A DNA stretch of 64,000 nucleotides from JAFALK01 sp042701975 (GCA_042701975.1 CP170561.1:310001-374000); one strand, 5' to 3'; positions 1-9,305 are shown, numbered from the stretch's first letter. Numbers and translations: made by a program. Notes: a model not told the origin generated them from the sequence alone.

Positions 1-2
1 AC

Positions 3-797
3 AACTTCGACGCCATCGCCCACCACGCCTACACCTTCCCCAGCGGCAAGTGGGAAGGCAAGGGCCCGGCGGCCGGCTTCCCGGAGAGCGAGTGGATCTC
101 GATGCTCTCGCAGGTCGGCAAGATCGACAACACGCTGACCCGCAGCACGGCGATCCTCGACAAGAACGACCCGGCCAAGCGGCTGGCGCTGTACTTCGAC
201 GAGTGGGGCAGCTGGTACGACCCCGAACCCGGCAGCAACCCCGGCTTCCTCGTCCAGCGCAACACCCTGCGTGACGCGCTGTTGGCGGCCCTGCACTTCA
301 ACGTGTTCCACGCCCACGCCGACCGCGTGAAGATGAGCAACGTGGCCCAGATGGTCAACGTGCTCCAGGCCATGATCCTGACCAGCAAGGACAAGCTGGT
401 GCTGACGCCGACCTATCACGCGTTCGCGCTGTACACGCCCTTCCAGGACGCGACCTCGCTGCCCGCGACGATCGAGAACAACCCGGTCTACAAGGTCGGC
501 GATGTGTCGATGCCCGAGCTGAGCGTCACCGCCGCACGCGGCAAGGACGGCAAGCTCTACGTGGGCCTCGTGAACGCCAACGCGACGCAGGCCGCCGAGC
601 TGACCCTGCAGGTCGGCGCCAACGCGCCCAAGGCCGTCCGGGGCCGGCTGCTGACGGCCGGCGCGATGGATGCGCAGAACGAGCTCGGCAAGCCGGCACA
701 GGTCACGCCCGTGCCCTTCGAGGCCCAGGCCGCGAACGGCAAGCTGACGCTCAAGCTGCCGGCCAAGTCCATCATCGTCGTCGCCATCGAAGGCTGA
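3..797 (+). CDS. GH51 alpha-L-arabinofuranosidase, C-terminal part (5' end outside window)
   Basis: Open from the window's left edge in this frame, so the N-terminus and the acid/base glutamate are missing. The visible part contains the GH51 stretch HHAYTFPSGKWEGKG, the nucleophile motif FDEWGSWY (the Glu is the family nucleophile) and the segment NVFHAHADRVKMSNVAQMVNVLQ that lines the active site, followed by the C-terminal beta-sandwich. The enzyme releases terminal alpha-L-arabinofuranose from arabinan or arabinoxylan. Whether it is secreted cannot be judged without the N-terminus. It heads, in this window, the plus-strand arabinan unit; 117 nt separate it from the next gene, so that gene may have its own promoter. 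A second, cytoplasmic-looking GH51 lies about 13 kb away on the other strand. Confidence 0.9.
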   Translation, partial: NFDAIAHHAYTFPSGKWEGKGPAAGFPESEWISMLSQVGKIDNTLTRSTAILDKNDPAKRLALYFDEWGSWYDPEPGSNPGFLVQRNTLRDALLAALHFNVFHAHADRVKMSNVAQMVNVLQAMILTSKDKLVLTPTYHAFALYTPFQDATSLPATIENNPVYKVGDVSMPELSVTAARGKDGKLYVGLVNANATQAAELTLQVGANAPKAVRGRLLTAGAMDAQNELGKPAQVTPVPFEAQAANGKLTLKLPAKSIIVVAIEG

Positions 798-914
798 TCG
801 CCGCTCGGCATACCGAAATCAGGATCGACCGCGTCTGCAATGTCATTGGTGCGCGGCCGCCGAGCCACCTAGGCTGCGTCGGCCTCAACCCACAGACACG
901 GAGACAGACAAATC

Positions 915-2447
915 ATGGCCCTTCAGAACCGACGCAGCTTCCTCGCAGGCTCTGCCGCCTTTGCCCTGACCGCCTGCGGCGGTGGTGGTGGTGGCAGCAG
1001 CAGCGGCAGTACCGGCACAGGGACCGGCACGGGCACGGGTGGCAGCACGACCGTCACCAATCCCAACGCGGTGCAGACGGCGCTCACCTTCGCCAACGCA
1101 TCGGTGCACGACCCGTCGGTGATCAAGACCGGCGGCTCCTACTACGTGTTCGGCTCGCACCTGGCGGCGGCCAAGACCCCGGACCTGATGAACTGGACCA
1201 AGCTGGCCGACGGCGTCGACAACAACAACGCGCTGTTCGGCAACAAGGTGACGACCGAACTGGCCGCCACCTTCGCCTGGACCACGGTGACCGACCTGTG
1301 GGCGCCCGACGTCGCCAAGCTCGACGACGGCAAGTTCTACATGTACTACTGCTCCTGCCAGGGCAGCAGCCCGCTGTCGGCGCTGGGTGTGGCCGTCGCG
1401 ACCAATGTCGAAGGGCCCTACGCCAACAAGCAGCTGCTGCTGAAGTCGGGCATGACCGGTGCCTCCGAGGACGGCACGACCTACGACGCGACCAAGCACC
1501 CCAACGTCGTGGACCCGCAGGTCTTCAAGGACGCGACGGGCAAGATGTGGATGGTCTACGGCTCGTACTCGGGCGGCATCTTCATCATGGCCATGGATTC
1601 GACGACGGGCCTGCCTGTGGCCGGCCAGGGTTACGGCAAGCACCTGATGGGCGGCAACCATGCCGAGATCGAAGGCGCCTACATCCTCTACAGCCCAACG
1701 ACGCAGTACTACTACTTGTTCACCTCCTGGGGCGGCCTGGCCGCGAACGGCGGCTACAACGTGCGCGTGGCACGCTCGCTGGCTCCGGATGGTCCGTACC
1801 TGGACGGCGGCGGCACCGACATGGCGACCGTCAGGGCCAGCGTGCCGTTTGACCGGCCCAGCATCCAGAGCTACGGCATGAAGATGATGGGCGGACACAA
1901 CTACGTGAACGCCAATTTCGAGACCGGCACCGCGCTGGGCTACGTGTCGCCGGGCCACAACTCGGCTTACTACGATTCGACGACGGGCCAGTACTTCATC
2001 ATCTTCCACACGCGTTTCCCCGGCACCGGCGAGTACCACGAGCTGCGCGTCCACGAGATGCATCTGAACGAGGACGGCTGGCTCGTCATCGCGCCGCTGC
2101 GTTATGCGCCGCTGAGTCTGGCCAGCCCGGCGCAGACGGCCGATGTCAGCGCTGCGCAGGCGGCCGGCACCTACAAGCTGGTCAACCACGGCAAGGACAT
2201 CACGGCGACGAGCAAGGCCTCCATCGTCGTGACGCTGAACACCGATGGCACGGTCGGCGGCAGCGGCGGCATGACCGGCAGCTGGACGCACAACGGCAGC
2301 AACAGGATCACCGTGGTGAGCAGCGGCACAACCTACAAGGGCGTGCTGTCCCGGCAATGGAACACCAACTCCAGCGCCTTCGTCGCGAGCTTCAGCGCGC
2401 TGTCGGCCGGTGGCGTGTCGCTGTGGGCCGTGCGCCTGAGCAGCTGA
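915..2447 (+). CDS. GH43 arabinan endo-1,5-alpha-L-arabinosidase-like lipoprotein (Tat signal)
   Basis: 510 residues. The N-terminus has a twin-arginine motif (NRRSFLAG) followed by a lipobox ALTAC with the lipidated Cys at residue 21, so this is probably a Tat-exported lipoprotein; Gly at +2 favours the outer membrane. A Gly/Ser/Thr linker (about 22-46) leads to a five-bladed GH43 domain. Candidate catalytic acids are Asp66 in VHDPSVI (base), the Asp in VVDPQVFKD (pKa modulator) and the Glu in AEIEGAYI (acid). The last about 90 residues resemble the beta-sandwich domain found C-terminal in some endo-arabinanases. A GGAGA ribosome-binding site precedes the ATG. It probably cuts the arabinan backbone at the cell surface. 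The exact GH43 subfamily is not assignable by eye. Confidence 0.88.
   Translation: MALQNRRSFLAGSAAFALTACGGGGGGSSSGSTGTGTGTGTGGSTTVTNPNAVQTALTFANASVHDPSVIKTGGSYYVFGSHLAAAKTPDLMNWTKLADGVDNNNALFGNKVTTELAATFAWTTVTDLWAPDVAKLDDGKFYMYYCSCQGSSPLSALGVAVATNVEGPYANKQLLLKSGMTGASEDGTTYDATKHPNVVDPQVFKDATGKMWMVYGSYSGGIFIMAMDSTTGLPVAGQGYGKHLMGGNHAEIEGAYILYSPTTQYYYLFTSWGGLAANGGYNVRVARSLAPDGPYLDGGGTDMATVRASVPFDRPSIQSYGMKMMGGHNYVNANFETGTALGYVSPGHNSAYYDSTTGQYFIIFHTRFPGTGEYHELRVHEMHLNEDGWLVIAPLRYAPLSLASPAQTADVSAAQAAGTYKLVNHGKDITATSKASIVVTLNTDGTVGGSGGMTGSWTHNGSNRITVVSSGTTYKGVLSRQWNTNSSAFVASFSALSAGGVSLWAVRLSS
978..1044 (+). repeat. Low-complexity GGT and GGCACG repeats encoding the lipoprotein linker
   Basis: Runs of GGT/GGC followed by AGC, then imperfect GGCACG/GGCACA hexamers, encode the Gly-Ser and Gly-Thr linker just after the lipidated cysteine of the GH43 lipoprotein. 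Repeat units are multiples of three, so length changes would lengthen or shorten the linker without shifting the frame. Confidence 0.7.
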
Positions 2448-2449
2448 GG

Positions 2450-4816
2450 ATGAAGCGCCTGCTCGCCGCCTTCGCCCTCGCGCTGTGTGCTCACGGTGCG
2501 GGCGCGATCACCGGTGGCGTGCGGGCCTTCCCGCTGGACCGGGTCCGCCTGCTGGACGGTCCTTTCCTCGAAGCGCAGAGCACCGACCTGAACTACCTGC
2601 TGGCGCTCGACCCCGAGCGCCTGCTTGCGCCCTTCCGTCGCGAAGCCGGCCTGCCTGTGCCGCAGCCCAGCTATGGCAACTGGGAGTCCTCGGGTCTGGA
2701 CGGCCACATGGGCGGCCACTACCTGTCGGCGCTGGCGCTGATGTGGGCGGCCACGGGCGACCCCGTCGTCAAGCAGCGGCTCGACCATTTCATCGCCGAG
2801 CTCAAGCGCTGCCAGGACCAGATCGGCACCGGCTACATCGGCGGCATCCCCGATGGCGCCAAGGCCTGGGCCGAGGTCGGCGCGGGCCAGCTCAAGGTGG
2901 ACAGCTTCTCCGTCAACGGCCGCTGGGTGCCTTGGTACAACCTGCACAAGCTGTTCGCGGGCCTGCGCGACGCCTGGGTGCACGCGGGCAACGCCGATGC
3001 AAAGGCCATGCTCATCCGCTACAGCGACTGGGCGCTGCGGCTGACGGCGCCGCTGTCGGATGCGCAGATGCAGGACATGCTGCGCGCCGAGCATGGCGGC
3101 ATGAACGAGGTGCTGGCCGATGTGGCCCAGATGACCGGCGACATGCGCTACCTGGCGCTGGCGCGGCGCTTCTCGCACCAGGCCATCCTGCAGCCGCTGG
3201 CCGCGGGCCGGGACGAACTCACCGGGCTGCATGCCAACACGCAGATCCCCAAGGTGATCGGCTTCGAGCGCATCGCGCAGATCGCTGATGAGGACGAGGG
3301 CCGTCGCGCCGCCGAGTTCTTCTGGCGCACCGTCACCGAGAAGCGCACGGTGGCCATCGGCGGCAACAGCGTGAAGGAGCACTTCCACCCGGCCGACGAT
3401 TTCCGGCCCATGCTCAACGAGGTGGAAGGGCCGGAGACCTGCAACAGCTACAACATGCTCAAGCTGACGGCGTTGCTGTCGCAGGCCCATCCCGACCGAG
3501 GCGCGTACACCGACTTCTACGAGCGCACGCTCTACAACCACATCCTCGCGTCCCAGCACCCGGGCGAAGGCGGCTTCGTCTACTTCACGCCGATGCGGCC
3601 GCAGCATTACCGCGTCTATTCGAAGGTGGACGAGGGCATGTGGTGCTGCGTGGGCTCGGGTCTGGAGAGCCACGCGCGCCATGGAGAGTTCATCTACGCG
3701 CACGATGACGACTCGCTCTACGTGAACCTCTTCATCGCGTCCACGCTGGACTGGCGCGAGCGCGGGATCCACATCACGCAAAGCACGCGTTTCCCCGACG
3801 AGCCGCGCATACGGCTGACCGTGCACGATGCCGGCGAGTTCACGCTGATGATCCGCTACCCGGGCTGGGTCGCGCGCGGCGCGCTGAAGCTCAGCCTCAA
3901 CGGCAAGCGCGTACCGGTGACGGCCAGACCCGGCGGCCATGTCGAGCTGCGCCGCGTGTGGGCGGCGGGCGACCACGTCGATGTCGAGCTGCCAATGCGC
4001 ACGACGCTGGAGCCCATGCCGGGCCTGAAGAACTACGTGGCCGTGCTGCACGGCCCCATCGTGCTGGCAGCCAAGACACCGCTGCAAGGCGAGAAGCTGG
4101 CCTTCACCGCCGACGACTCGCGCATGGGTCACATCCCGCAGGGCCCCGTCTGCCCGCAGGAGACCGCGCCGGTCTTCGTCAGCGACAAGGCCGACTTCCT
4201 GCGCCGCTTCAAGCCCCTGCCCGGCCATCCGCTGACCTTCACGGCGCCCGGGCTCATCCAGGGCCGCAAGGACGCGGACAAGCTCCAGCTCATTCCCTTC
4301 TTCCGCCTGCACGACTCGCGCTACATGGTCTATTGGCCGCGCAGCACGCCGGCTGAGCAGAGCATATTTCGCGCTGCGCTGGCCAGGTCAGAGGAAGCGC
4401 GCCGGGCATTGGACGCGCAGACGATTGACCAGGTCGCTCCCGGTGAGCAGCAACCCGAATCCGACCATGGCGTCAAGGGCGAAGGCACCGAGAACGGCAT
4501 CGCCCCGGCCGGGCGCTGGCGTCACGCGACGCAGTGGTTCAGCTACGAGCTGAACGATTCGAAGGGTGAAGCCCGCATGCTGCGGCTGAGCTTTGCCAAG
4601 AGCGACGCCGGCCGCCGCTTCGACCTCGTCGTCAATGGCCAGCTCATCGCGGAGATCGAACTGGTCCGGCCCGACACGACGGACGAGCTTTACACGCGCG
4701 ATTTCCCGCTGCCGCCCGAGCTGGTGAGCGCAGCCCATGGCAAGCTCAAGGTGAAATTCGTGGCCAGGCCCGGCAGCATCGCCGGCGGGCTGTATGGCCT
4801 GCGACTGTTGCGTTAG
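2450..4816 (+). CDS. GH127 beta-L-arabinofuranosidase (former DUF1680)
   Basis: 788 residues from an ATG two bases after the preceding stop; an in-frame ATG 93 nt further upstream lies inside the GH43 gene and is ignored because the chosen start gives a clean Sec signal peptide (MKRLLAAFALALCAHGAGA). The GH127 zinc/catalytic set is visible: Glu329 and Cys331 in EGPETCNSYN and the pair Cys399-Cys400 in GMWCCVGSG, matching the Glu/Cys/Cys/Cys zinc site with cysteine nucleophile known from Bifidobacterium HypBA1. The family removes beta-L-arabinofuranose from hydroxyproline-linked arabino-oligosaccharides and pectin side chains. Apparently exported to the periplasm, and translationally close to the GH43 lipoprotein, it extends the locus to beta-linked arabinose. 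Confidence 0.9.
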   Translation: MKRLLAAFALALCAHGAGAITGGVRAFPLDRVRLLDGPFLEAQSTDLNYLLALDPERLLAPFRREAGLPVPQPSYGNWESSGLDGHMGGHYLSALALMWAATGDPVVKQRLDHFIAELKRCQDQIGTGYIGGIPDGAKAWAEVGAGQLKVDSFSVNGRWVPWYNLHKLFAGLRDAWVHAGNADAKAMLIRYSDWALRLTAPLSDAQMQDMLRAEHGGMNEVLADVAQMTGDMRYLALARRFSHQAILQPLAAGRDELTGLHANTQIPKVIGFERIAQIADEDEGRRAAEFFWRTVTEKRTVAIGGNSVKEHFHPADDFRPMLNEVEGPETCNSYNMLKLTALLSQAHPDRGAYTDFYERTLYNHILASQHPGEGGFVYFTPMRPQHYRVYSKVDEGMWCCVGSGLESHARHGEFIYAHDDDSLYVNLFIASTLDWRERGIHITQSTRFPDEPRIRLTVHDAGEFTLMIRYPGWVARGALKLSLNGKRVPVTARPGGHVELRRVWAAGDHVDVELPMRTTLEPMPGLKNYVAVLHGPIVLAAKTPLQGEKLAFTADDSRMGHIPQGPVCPQETAPVFVSDKADFLRRFKPLPGHPLTFTAPGLIQGRKDADKLQLIPFFRLHDSRYMVYWPRSTPAEQSIFRAALARSEEARRALDAQTIDQVAPGEQQPESDHGVKGEGTENGIAPAGRWRHATQWFSYELNDSKGEARMLRLSFAKSDAGRRFDLVVNGQLIAEIELVRPDTTDELYTRDFPLPPELVSAAHGKLKVKFVARPGSIAGGLYGLRLLR

Positions 4817-4849
4817 AGGGCGCACCGCCCAGAACAAGGAGACAAGCAA

Positions 4850-5809
4850 ATGAAGATCCAACTCATCGCCCGCCGCACGCTGATCGCTGCAGCCCTGGCC
4901 CTGCCCAGTTTCGCCGCGCTGGCCGCGCCGTTGACGCTGGGCTTCTCCCAGGTCGGCGCCGAGAGCGAATGGCGCACGGCCAATTCCGCCTCCATCAAGG
5001 CAGCGGCCAAGGAAGCCGGCATCACGCTGAAGTTTGCCGACGCGCAGCAGAAGCAGGAGAACCAGGTCAAGGCCATCCGCAGCTACATCGCGCAGAAGGT
5101 CGACGTGATCGCCTTCTCGCCGGTCGTCGAATCCGGCTGGGACACCGTGCTGAAGGAGGCCAAGGCCGCCGGCATCCCCGTCATCCTGACCGACCGCGCC
5201 GTCAAGGTCGCTGATGCCTCGCTGTACGTGACCTTCATCGGATCGGACTTCGTCGAGGAAGGCCGCAAGGCAGGCCGGTGGCTGCTGGAGCGCGCCGCCA
5301 AGAATCCGAACGCCGCGCTGAACATCGTCGAGCTGCAGGGCACCGTGGGCTCGGCGCCGGCCATCGACCGCAAGAAGGGCTTCGAGGAAGTCATCAAGGC
5401 CAATCCGAAGCTGCAGATCATCCGTTCGCAGTCCGGCGAGTTCACGCGCGCCAAGGGCAAGGAGGTGATGGAGTCCTTCCTGAAGCAGCGCGACAAGAAG
5501 ATCGACGTGCTCTACGCGCACAACGACGACATGGCCATCGGCGCCATCCAGGCCATTGAGGAAGCCGGCCTCAAGCCGGGCGTGGACATCGTCATCATCT
5601 CCATCGATGGCGTGCGCGGCGCCTTCGAGGCAATGAAGGCCGGCAAGCTCAACGTCACCATCGAATGCAACCCGCTGCTGGGCCCGCAGCTGATGCAGCT
5701 GGCCAAGGACATCGTCGCCAAGAAGCCGGTCGAGAAGCGCATCACGGTGAACGAGGGCGTGTTCCCGGCCGAAGTCGCGGCCAAGGAACTGCCCAACCGG
5801 AAGTACTGA
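4850..5809 (+). CDS. ytfQ: Furanose-sugar ABC transporter substrate-binding protein (YtfQ-like)
   Basis: 319 residues with a Sec signal peptide ending near AALAAP, preceded by a strong AAGGAGA ribosome-binding site. The whole chain follows E. coli YtfQ: PLTLGFSQVGAESEWRTAN at the mature N-terminus, then QQKQENQVKAIRSYI, IVELQGTVGSAPAIDRKKGF, IIRSQSGEFTRAKGKEVMES and VLYAHNDDMAIGAIQAIEEAG. E. coli YtfQ binds the furanose forms of galactose and L-arabinose. With three arabinofuranosidase-type genes directly upstream, the likely ligand here is L-arabinofuranose; that is inference. First gene of a four-gene ytfQRT-yjfF-type set. Confidence 0.9.
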   Translation: MKIQLIARRTLIAAALALPSFAALAAPLTLGFSQVGAESEWRTANSASIKAAAKEAGITLKFADAQQKQENQVKAIRSYIAQKVDVIAFSPVVESGWDTVLKEAKAAGIPVILTDRAVKVADASLYVTFIGSDFVEEGRKAGRWLLERAAKNPNAALNIVELQGTVGSAPAIDRKKGFEEVIKANPKLQIIRSQSGEFTRAKGKEVMESFLKQRDKKIDVLYAHNDDMAIGAIQAIEEAGLKPGVDIVIISIDGVRGAFEAMKAGKLNVTIECNPLLGPQLMQLAKDIVAKKPVEKRITVNEGVFPAEVAAKELPNRKY

Positions 5810-5810
5810 G

Positions 5811-7349
5811 ATGACGGCAAGTGCGGCGCCGGTGCTGGCGCTGTCCGGCATCCACAAGGGCTTCCCGGGCGTGAAGGCGCTCAGCGACGTCAGCCTGCGC
5901 CTGTTCCCCGGCGAGGTCCACGCGCTGATGGGCCAGAACGGCGCGGGCAAGTCCACGCTGATCAAGGTGCTGACGGGGCTGTACACGCCTGACGCCGGCG
6001 AGATCCGGCTGGACGGCAAGACCATCGCGCCGCGCCGCACCGAGGATGCCCAGGCCCTGGGCATCCGCACCGTCTATCAGGAGGTCAACCTCTGCACGAA
6101 CCTGAGCGTGGCAGAGAACATCTGCGCCGGGCGCTTCCCCCGCAAATCCTTGCTGGGTGGGGGCCGCATCGACTGGCCCGCCGTCAACGCCGAGGCCCGG
6201 CGCGTGCTCGCGCAGATGGACCTGGACATCGACGTGACGGCGCCGCTGTCGCGCTACTCGCTGTCCATCCAGCAGATGGTGGCCATCGCGCGCGCGCTGC
6301 GCATCTCGGCGCGTGTACTCATCCTCGATGAGCCGACCTCCAGCCTCGACGATGTCGCCGTGCAGCGGCTCTTCACGGTGCTGCGCCGGCTGCGCGACCA
6401 GGGCCTGGCGATCCTCTTCGTTACCCACTTCCTCGACCAGACCTACGCGCTGGCCGACCGCATCACGGTCATGCGCAACGGCGAGACCGAGGGCGAGTAC
6501 CTGGCGCCCGAGCTGAGCCGCCTGACCCTCGTCAACAAGATGGTGGGCGCGCCACCCGACCAGCAGCCGACGCGTCTGGACAGCCATGCACCGGCGGCCG
6601 GCAAGCCTGTGCTGAAAGCGCAGGGGCTGACGCGGCGCGGCGCGCTGCATCCGCTGGATCTGGAACTGCGCCGCGGCGAAGTCCTGGGCCTGGCCGGCCT
6701 GCTCGGGTCCGGCCGCACGGAAGCCGCGCGTCTGCTGTTCGGCGCCGATGCGGCCGACGCCGGGCAGCTGACCACCGAAGGCCGCACGGGCCGCTGGCAT
6801 TCCCCGCGCGAGGCCATCGCCGCCGGCGTGGCCTTCTGCTCCGAGGACCGCAAGCACGAGGGCGCCATCCTGGACCTCTCCGTGCGCGACAACATCCTGC
6901 TCGCACTGCAGGCGCGCCACGGGCTGCGCCTGGTCATGAGCCGCGAGCAGCAGCAGGCGCTGGCCGACGAGTACATCCGGCGCCTGGGCATCAAGACGGC
7001 CAGCGCCGACACGCCCATCGGCCAGCTCTCCGGCGGCAATCAGCAGAAGGCTTTGCTGGCGCGCTGGCTGGCGACCGAGCCTGCGGTGCTCATCCTCGAC
7101 GAACCCACGCGCGGCATCGACGTGCGCGCCAAGGAAGACTTGATGGACGCTGTGCGCGCGCTCGCGCACAAGGAGGACGGCACAGGCATGTCCATCCTGT
7201 TCATCTCGTCCGAGCTGCCCGAGGTCCTGCACTGCAGCGACCGTGTCCTGGTGCTGCGCGACCGCCGCGCCGCAGGCGTCTACCGCCGCGGCGAGTTGGA
7301 CGAACGCAGCGTGCTTGAAGTGATTGCGGCGGAGCCCGCTGCTGCCTGA
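5811..7349 (+). CDS. ytfR: Furanose-sugar ABC transporter ATP-binding protein (YtfR-like)
   Basis: 512 residues, the duplicated ATPase of CUT2-type sugar importers. The first half has Walker A GQNGAGKSTL, a degenerate signature LSIQQMVAIARAL and Walker B VLILDEPTSSLD. The second half lacks a canonical Walker A (GLLGSGRTEAAR) but keeps the signature LSGGNQQKALLARWL and LILDEPTRGIDV, the usual asymmetry for this family. It starts one base after the ytfQ stop and its stop overlaps the next start (ATGA), so the four transporter genes are translationally coupled. It energises import through the two adjacent permeases. Confidence 0.92.
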   Translation: MTASAAPVLALSGIHKGFPGVKALSDVSLRLFPGEVHALMGQNGAGKSTLIKVLTGLYTPDAGEIRLDGKTIAPRRTEDAQALGIRTVYQEVNLCTNLSVAENICAGRFPRKSLLGGGRIDWPAVNAEARRVLAQMDLDIDVTAPLSRYSLSIQQMVAIARALRISARVLILDEPTSSLDDVAVQRLFTVLRRLRDQGLAILFVTHFLDQTYALADRITVMRNGETEGEYLAPELSRLTLVNKMVGAPPDQQPTRLDSHAPAAGKPVLKAQGLTRRGALHPLDLELRRGEVLGLAGLLGSGRTEAARLLFGADAADAGQLTTEGRTGRWHSPREAIAAGVAFCSEDRKHEGAILDLSVRDNILLALQARHGLRLVMSREQQQALADEYIRRLGIKTASADTPIGQLSGGNQQKALLARWLATEPAVLILDEPTRGIDVRAKEDLMDAVRALAHKEDGTGMSILFISSELPEVLHCSDRVLVLRDRRAAGVYRRGELDERSVLEVIAAEPAAA

Positions 7350-8314
7350 TGAAGTTCCAGATGAATTCCCTTGCCCGCCCGCTCGCGGCGCTCGCCCTGC
7401 TGCTCGCCGTCGCCGCCGTCTTCGTGCCCGGCTTCCTGCACCTCGAGATCAAGGACGGCCATCTCTACGGCAGCCTGGTCGACATCCTGCACCGCTCCGC
7501 CCCGCTGATGCTGGCGGCGCTGGGCATGACGCTGGTCATCGCAACGCGCGGCATCGACGTGTCGGTGGGTGCCGTCGTGGCCATCGCCGGCACGGCGGCC
7601 TGCGTGCTCGTGGGCTCGCAGGGCCTGGCCGTGGCCTTCGCCGCTGCGCTGGGCGCCGCGCTGCTGTGCGGCCTGTGGAACGGCCTGCTCGTGTCCGCCT
7701 TGGGCCTGCAGCCCATCATTGCGACACTGATCCTGATGGTCGCCGGCCGCGGGCTCGCGCAGTTGCTCACCGACGGCCAGATCATCACCGTCTACGAGCC
7801 CGCCAGCTTCTTCTGGCTGGGCGGCGGCTACCTGATCGGCCTGCCGGTGTCGCTGTTCGTCGTGGCCACCGTGGCCGGCCTGACGGCGCTGCTGATGAAG
7901 CGCACGGCCCTGGGCCTGTTCATCCAGACGGTCGGCATCAACCCCGTCGCCGCGCGCCTGGCGGGCGTGCGGACCGCTGCCATCGTCTTCTTCGTCTACG
8001 TCTACTGCAGCCTCGGCGCAGGTCTGGCGGGACTGATGATCGCGTCCAACATCAAGAGCGCGGACGCCAACAATGCCGGCCTGCTGCTGGAGCTGGACGC
8101 CATCCTCGCCGTGACGCTCGGCGGCGGGCAACTGAGCGGCGGCAAGTTCAGCCTCGCCGGCAGCCTCATCGGCGCCCTCATCATCCAGACGCTGACGTCG
8201 ACGATCTATGCGCTGGGCGTGCCACCGCAGGTCACCATGGTCGTCAAAGCTGCCGTCGTGTTCGCGGTCTGCATCTCGCAGTCCTCGGCCTGGTCCGCGT
8301 GGAGGACGGCATGA
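7349..8314 (+). CDS. ytfT: Furanose-sugar ABC transporter permease 1 (YtfT-like)
   Basis: 321 residues, highly hydrophobic with about eight to ten membrane segments. Carries the BPD_transp_2 motifs GMTLVIATRGIDVSVGAVVAIAG near the N-terminus and LDAILAVTLGGGQLSGGKFSLAGSLIGAL near the C-terminus, typical of CUT2 sugar permeases. The ATG overlaps the YtfR stop and its own stop overlaps the next start, both by 4 nt. Two distinct permeases rather than one, as in E. coli ytfT-yjfF, support the furanose transporter assignment. Confidence 0.9.
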   Translation: MKFQMNSLARPLAALALLLAVAAVFVPGFLHLEIKDGHLYGSLVDILHRSAPLMLAALGMTLVIATRGIDVSVGAVVAIAGTAACVLVGSQGLAVAFAAALGAALLCGLWNGLLVSALGLQPIIATLILMVAGRGLAQLLTDGQIITVYEPASFFWLGGGYLIGLPVSLFVVATVAGLTALLMKRTALGLFIQTVGINPVAARLAGVRTAAIVFFVYVYCSLGAGLAGLMIASNIKSADANNAGLLLELDAILAVTLGGGQLSGGKFSLAGSLIGALIIQTLTSTIYALGVPPQVTMVVKAAVVFAVCISQSSAWSAWRTA

Positions 8315-9288
8315 AGGCGGTGCGCGCGGCCATGGCCGCTCCCTCCTTCACGAGCTGGGTCAGCGTCGTGCTGATGGCGATCCTCTTCATCACCGGTGCT
8401 GCCAGCTATACAGGCTTCGGCTCCACGCAGGTCGTGCTGAACCTGCTGATCGACAACGCCTTCTTGCTCGTCATCGCGGTGGGCATGAGCTTCGTCATCC
8501 TGTCCGGCGGCATCGACCTTTCGGTGGGCTCGGTGCTGGCGTTGAGCACCATGATCGCGGCCTGGCTGCTGCAGGTGGCGCACTGGCCGGCCGGGCTGGT
8601 CATCGCCGTCGTGCTGCTCGGTGGCGCGGCGTTTGGCGCGCTGCAGGGCGTGGTCATCCACGTGTTCAAGCTGCAGGCTTTCATCGTCACGCTGGCTGGC
8701 ATGTTCCTCGCGCGCGGCCTGTGCTTCCTCATCAGCGTGGACAGCATCACCATCGACGCGCCGCTGTTCGTCACGCTGTCGCAGACACAGATTCCACTCT
8801 TCGGTGGCGCCTTCCTGTCGCCCGGCGCCGTCATCGCGCTGGCCGTGCTGGGCGCGGGCCTGTGGACTGCGCATTGCACCTCCTTCGGCCGCACCGTCTA
8901 CGCGCTGGGCGGTAGCGAGACCTCGGCGCTGATGATGGGCCTGGCCGTTGGCCGCACCAAGATCGCCGTCTATGGCTTGAGCGGCTTCTGCGCCTCGCTG
9001 GCCGGCCTGCTGTTCGCCTTCTACATGCTCAGCGGCTACGGCCAGCACGGACAGGGCGTGGAGCTGGATGCCATCGCGGCAGTCGTCATCGGCGGAACCG
9101 TCCTGACGGGCGGCTATGGCTACGTGGCCGGCGCGCTGTCGGGGGTGCTGGTGCTGGGCCTGATCCAGACGCTGATCGCCTTCGACGGCACGCTCAGCTC
9201 CTGGTGGACCAAGATCCTCATCGGGGCGCTGCTGTTCGTCTTCTGCGCCGTGCAGCGCCTGCTTTCCTTGAAGAAGGCCGCCGCATGA
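8311..9288 (+). CDS. yjfF: Furanose-sugar ABC transporter permease 2 (YjfF-like)
   Basis: 325 residues starting at the ATG that overlaps the preceding stop (ATGA); the frame is open further upstream but that part is a shadow of ytfT. Permease motifs GMSFVILSGGIDLSVGSVLALSTM and ELDAIAAVVIGGTVLTGGYGYVAGALSGVL are clear, as is YALGGSETSALMMGLAVGRTKI in a cytoplasmic loop. It is the fourth and last gene of the importer and ends 15 nt from the stop of the convergent LysR-type gene. Confidence 0.9.
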   Translation: MKAVRAAMAAPSFTSWVSVVLMAILFITGAASYTGFGSTQVVLNLLIDNAFLLVIAVGMSFVILSGGIDLSVGSVLALSTMIAAWLLQVAHWPAGLVIAVVLLGGAAFGALQGVVIHVFKLQAFIVTLAGMFLARGLCFLISVDSITIDAPLFVTLSQTQIPLFGGAFLSPGAVIALAVLGAGLWTAHCTSFGRTVYALGGSETSALMMGLAVGRTKIAVYGLSGFCASLAGLLFAFYMLSGYGQHGQGVELDAIAAVVIGGTVLTGGYGYVAGALSGVLVLGLIQTLIAFDGTLSSWWTKILIGALLFVFCAVQRLLSLKKAAA

Positions 9289-9289
9289 C

Positions 9290-9305
9290 GAAGCCTTGAG
9301 GCTTC
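9290..9305. terminator. Short hairpin between convergent units (possible bidirectional terminator)
   Basis: GAAGCC-TTGA-GGCTTC forms a perfect 6-bp stem with a 4-nt loop directly between the stops of yjfF (plus) and the LysR gene (minus). There is no T-run on either side, so intrinsic termination would be weak; it may merely block readthrough or protect 3' ends. Confidence 0.35.

Noticed and set aside
978..1044. Short tandem repeats considered as CRISPR-like or phase-variation tract
   Set aside because: Units are 3 or 6 nt, encode a Gly/Ser/Thr linker in frame and have no spacers.
885..2357. Long minus-strand open frame antisense to the GH43 lipoprotein (490 codons)
   Set aside because: Composition is Arg/Ala/Val/Gln-rich with no domain motif; it mirrors third-position G+C of the real gene on the other strand.
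2333..4312. Minus-strand open frame of 659 codons antisense to GH127
   Set aside because: The plus strand has an intact zinc/cysteine catalytic set and signal peptide; the antisense frame is low-complexity shadow.
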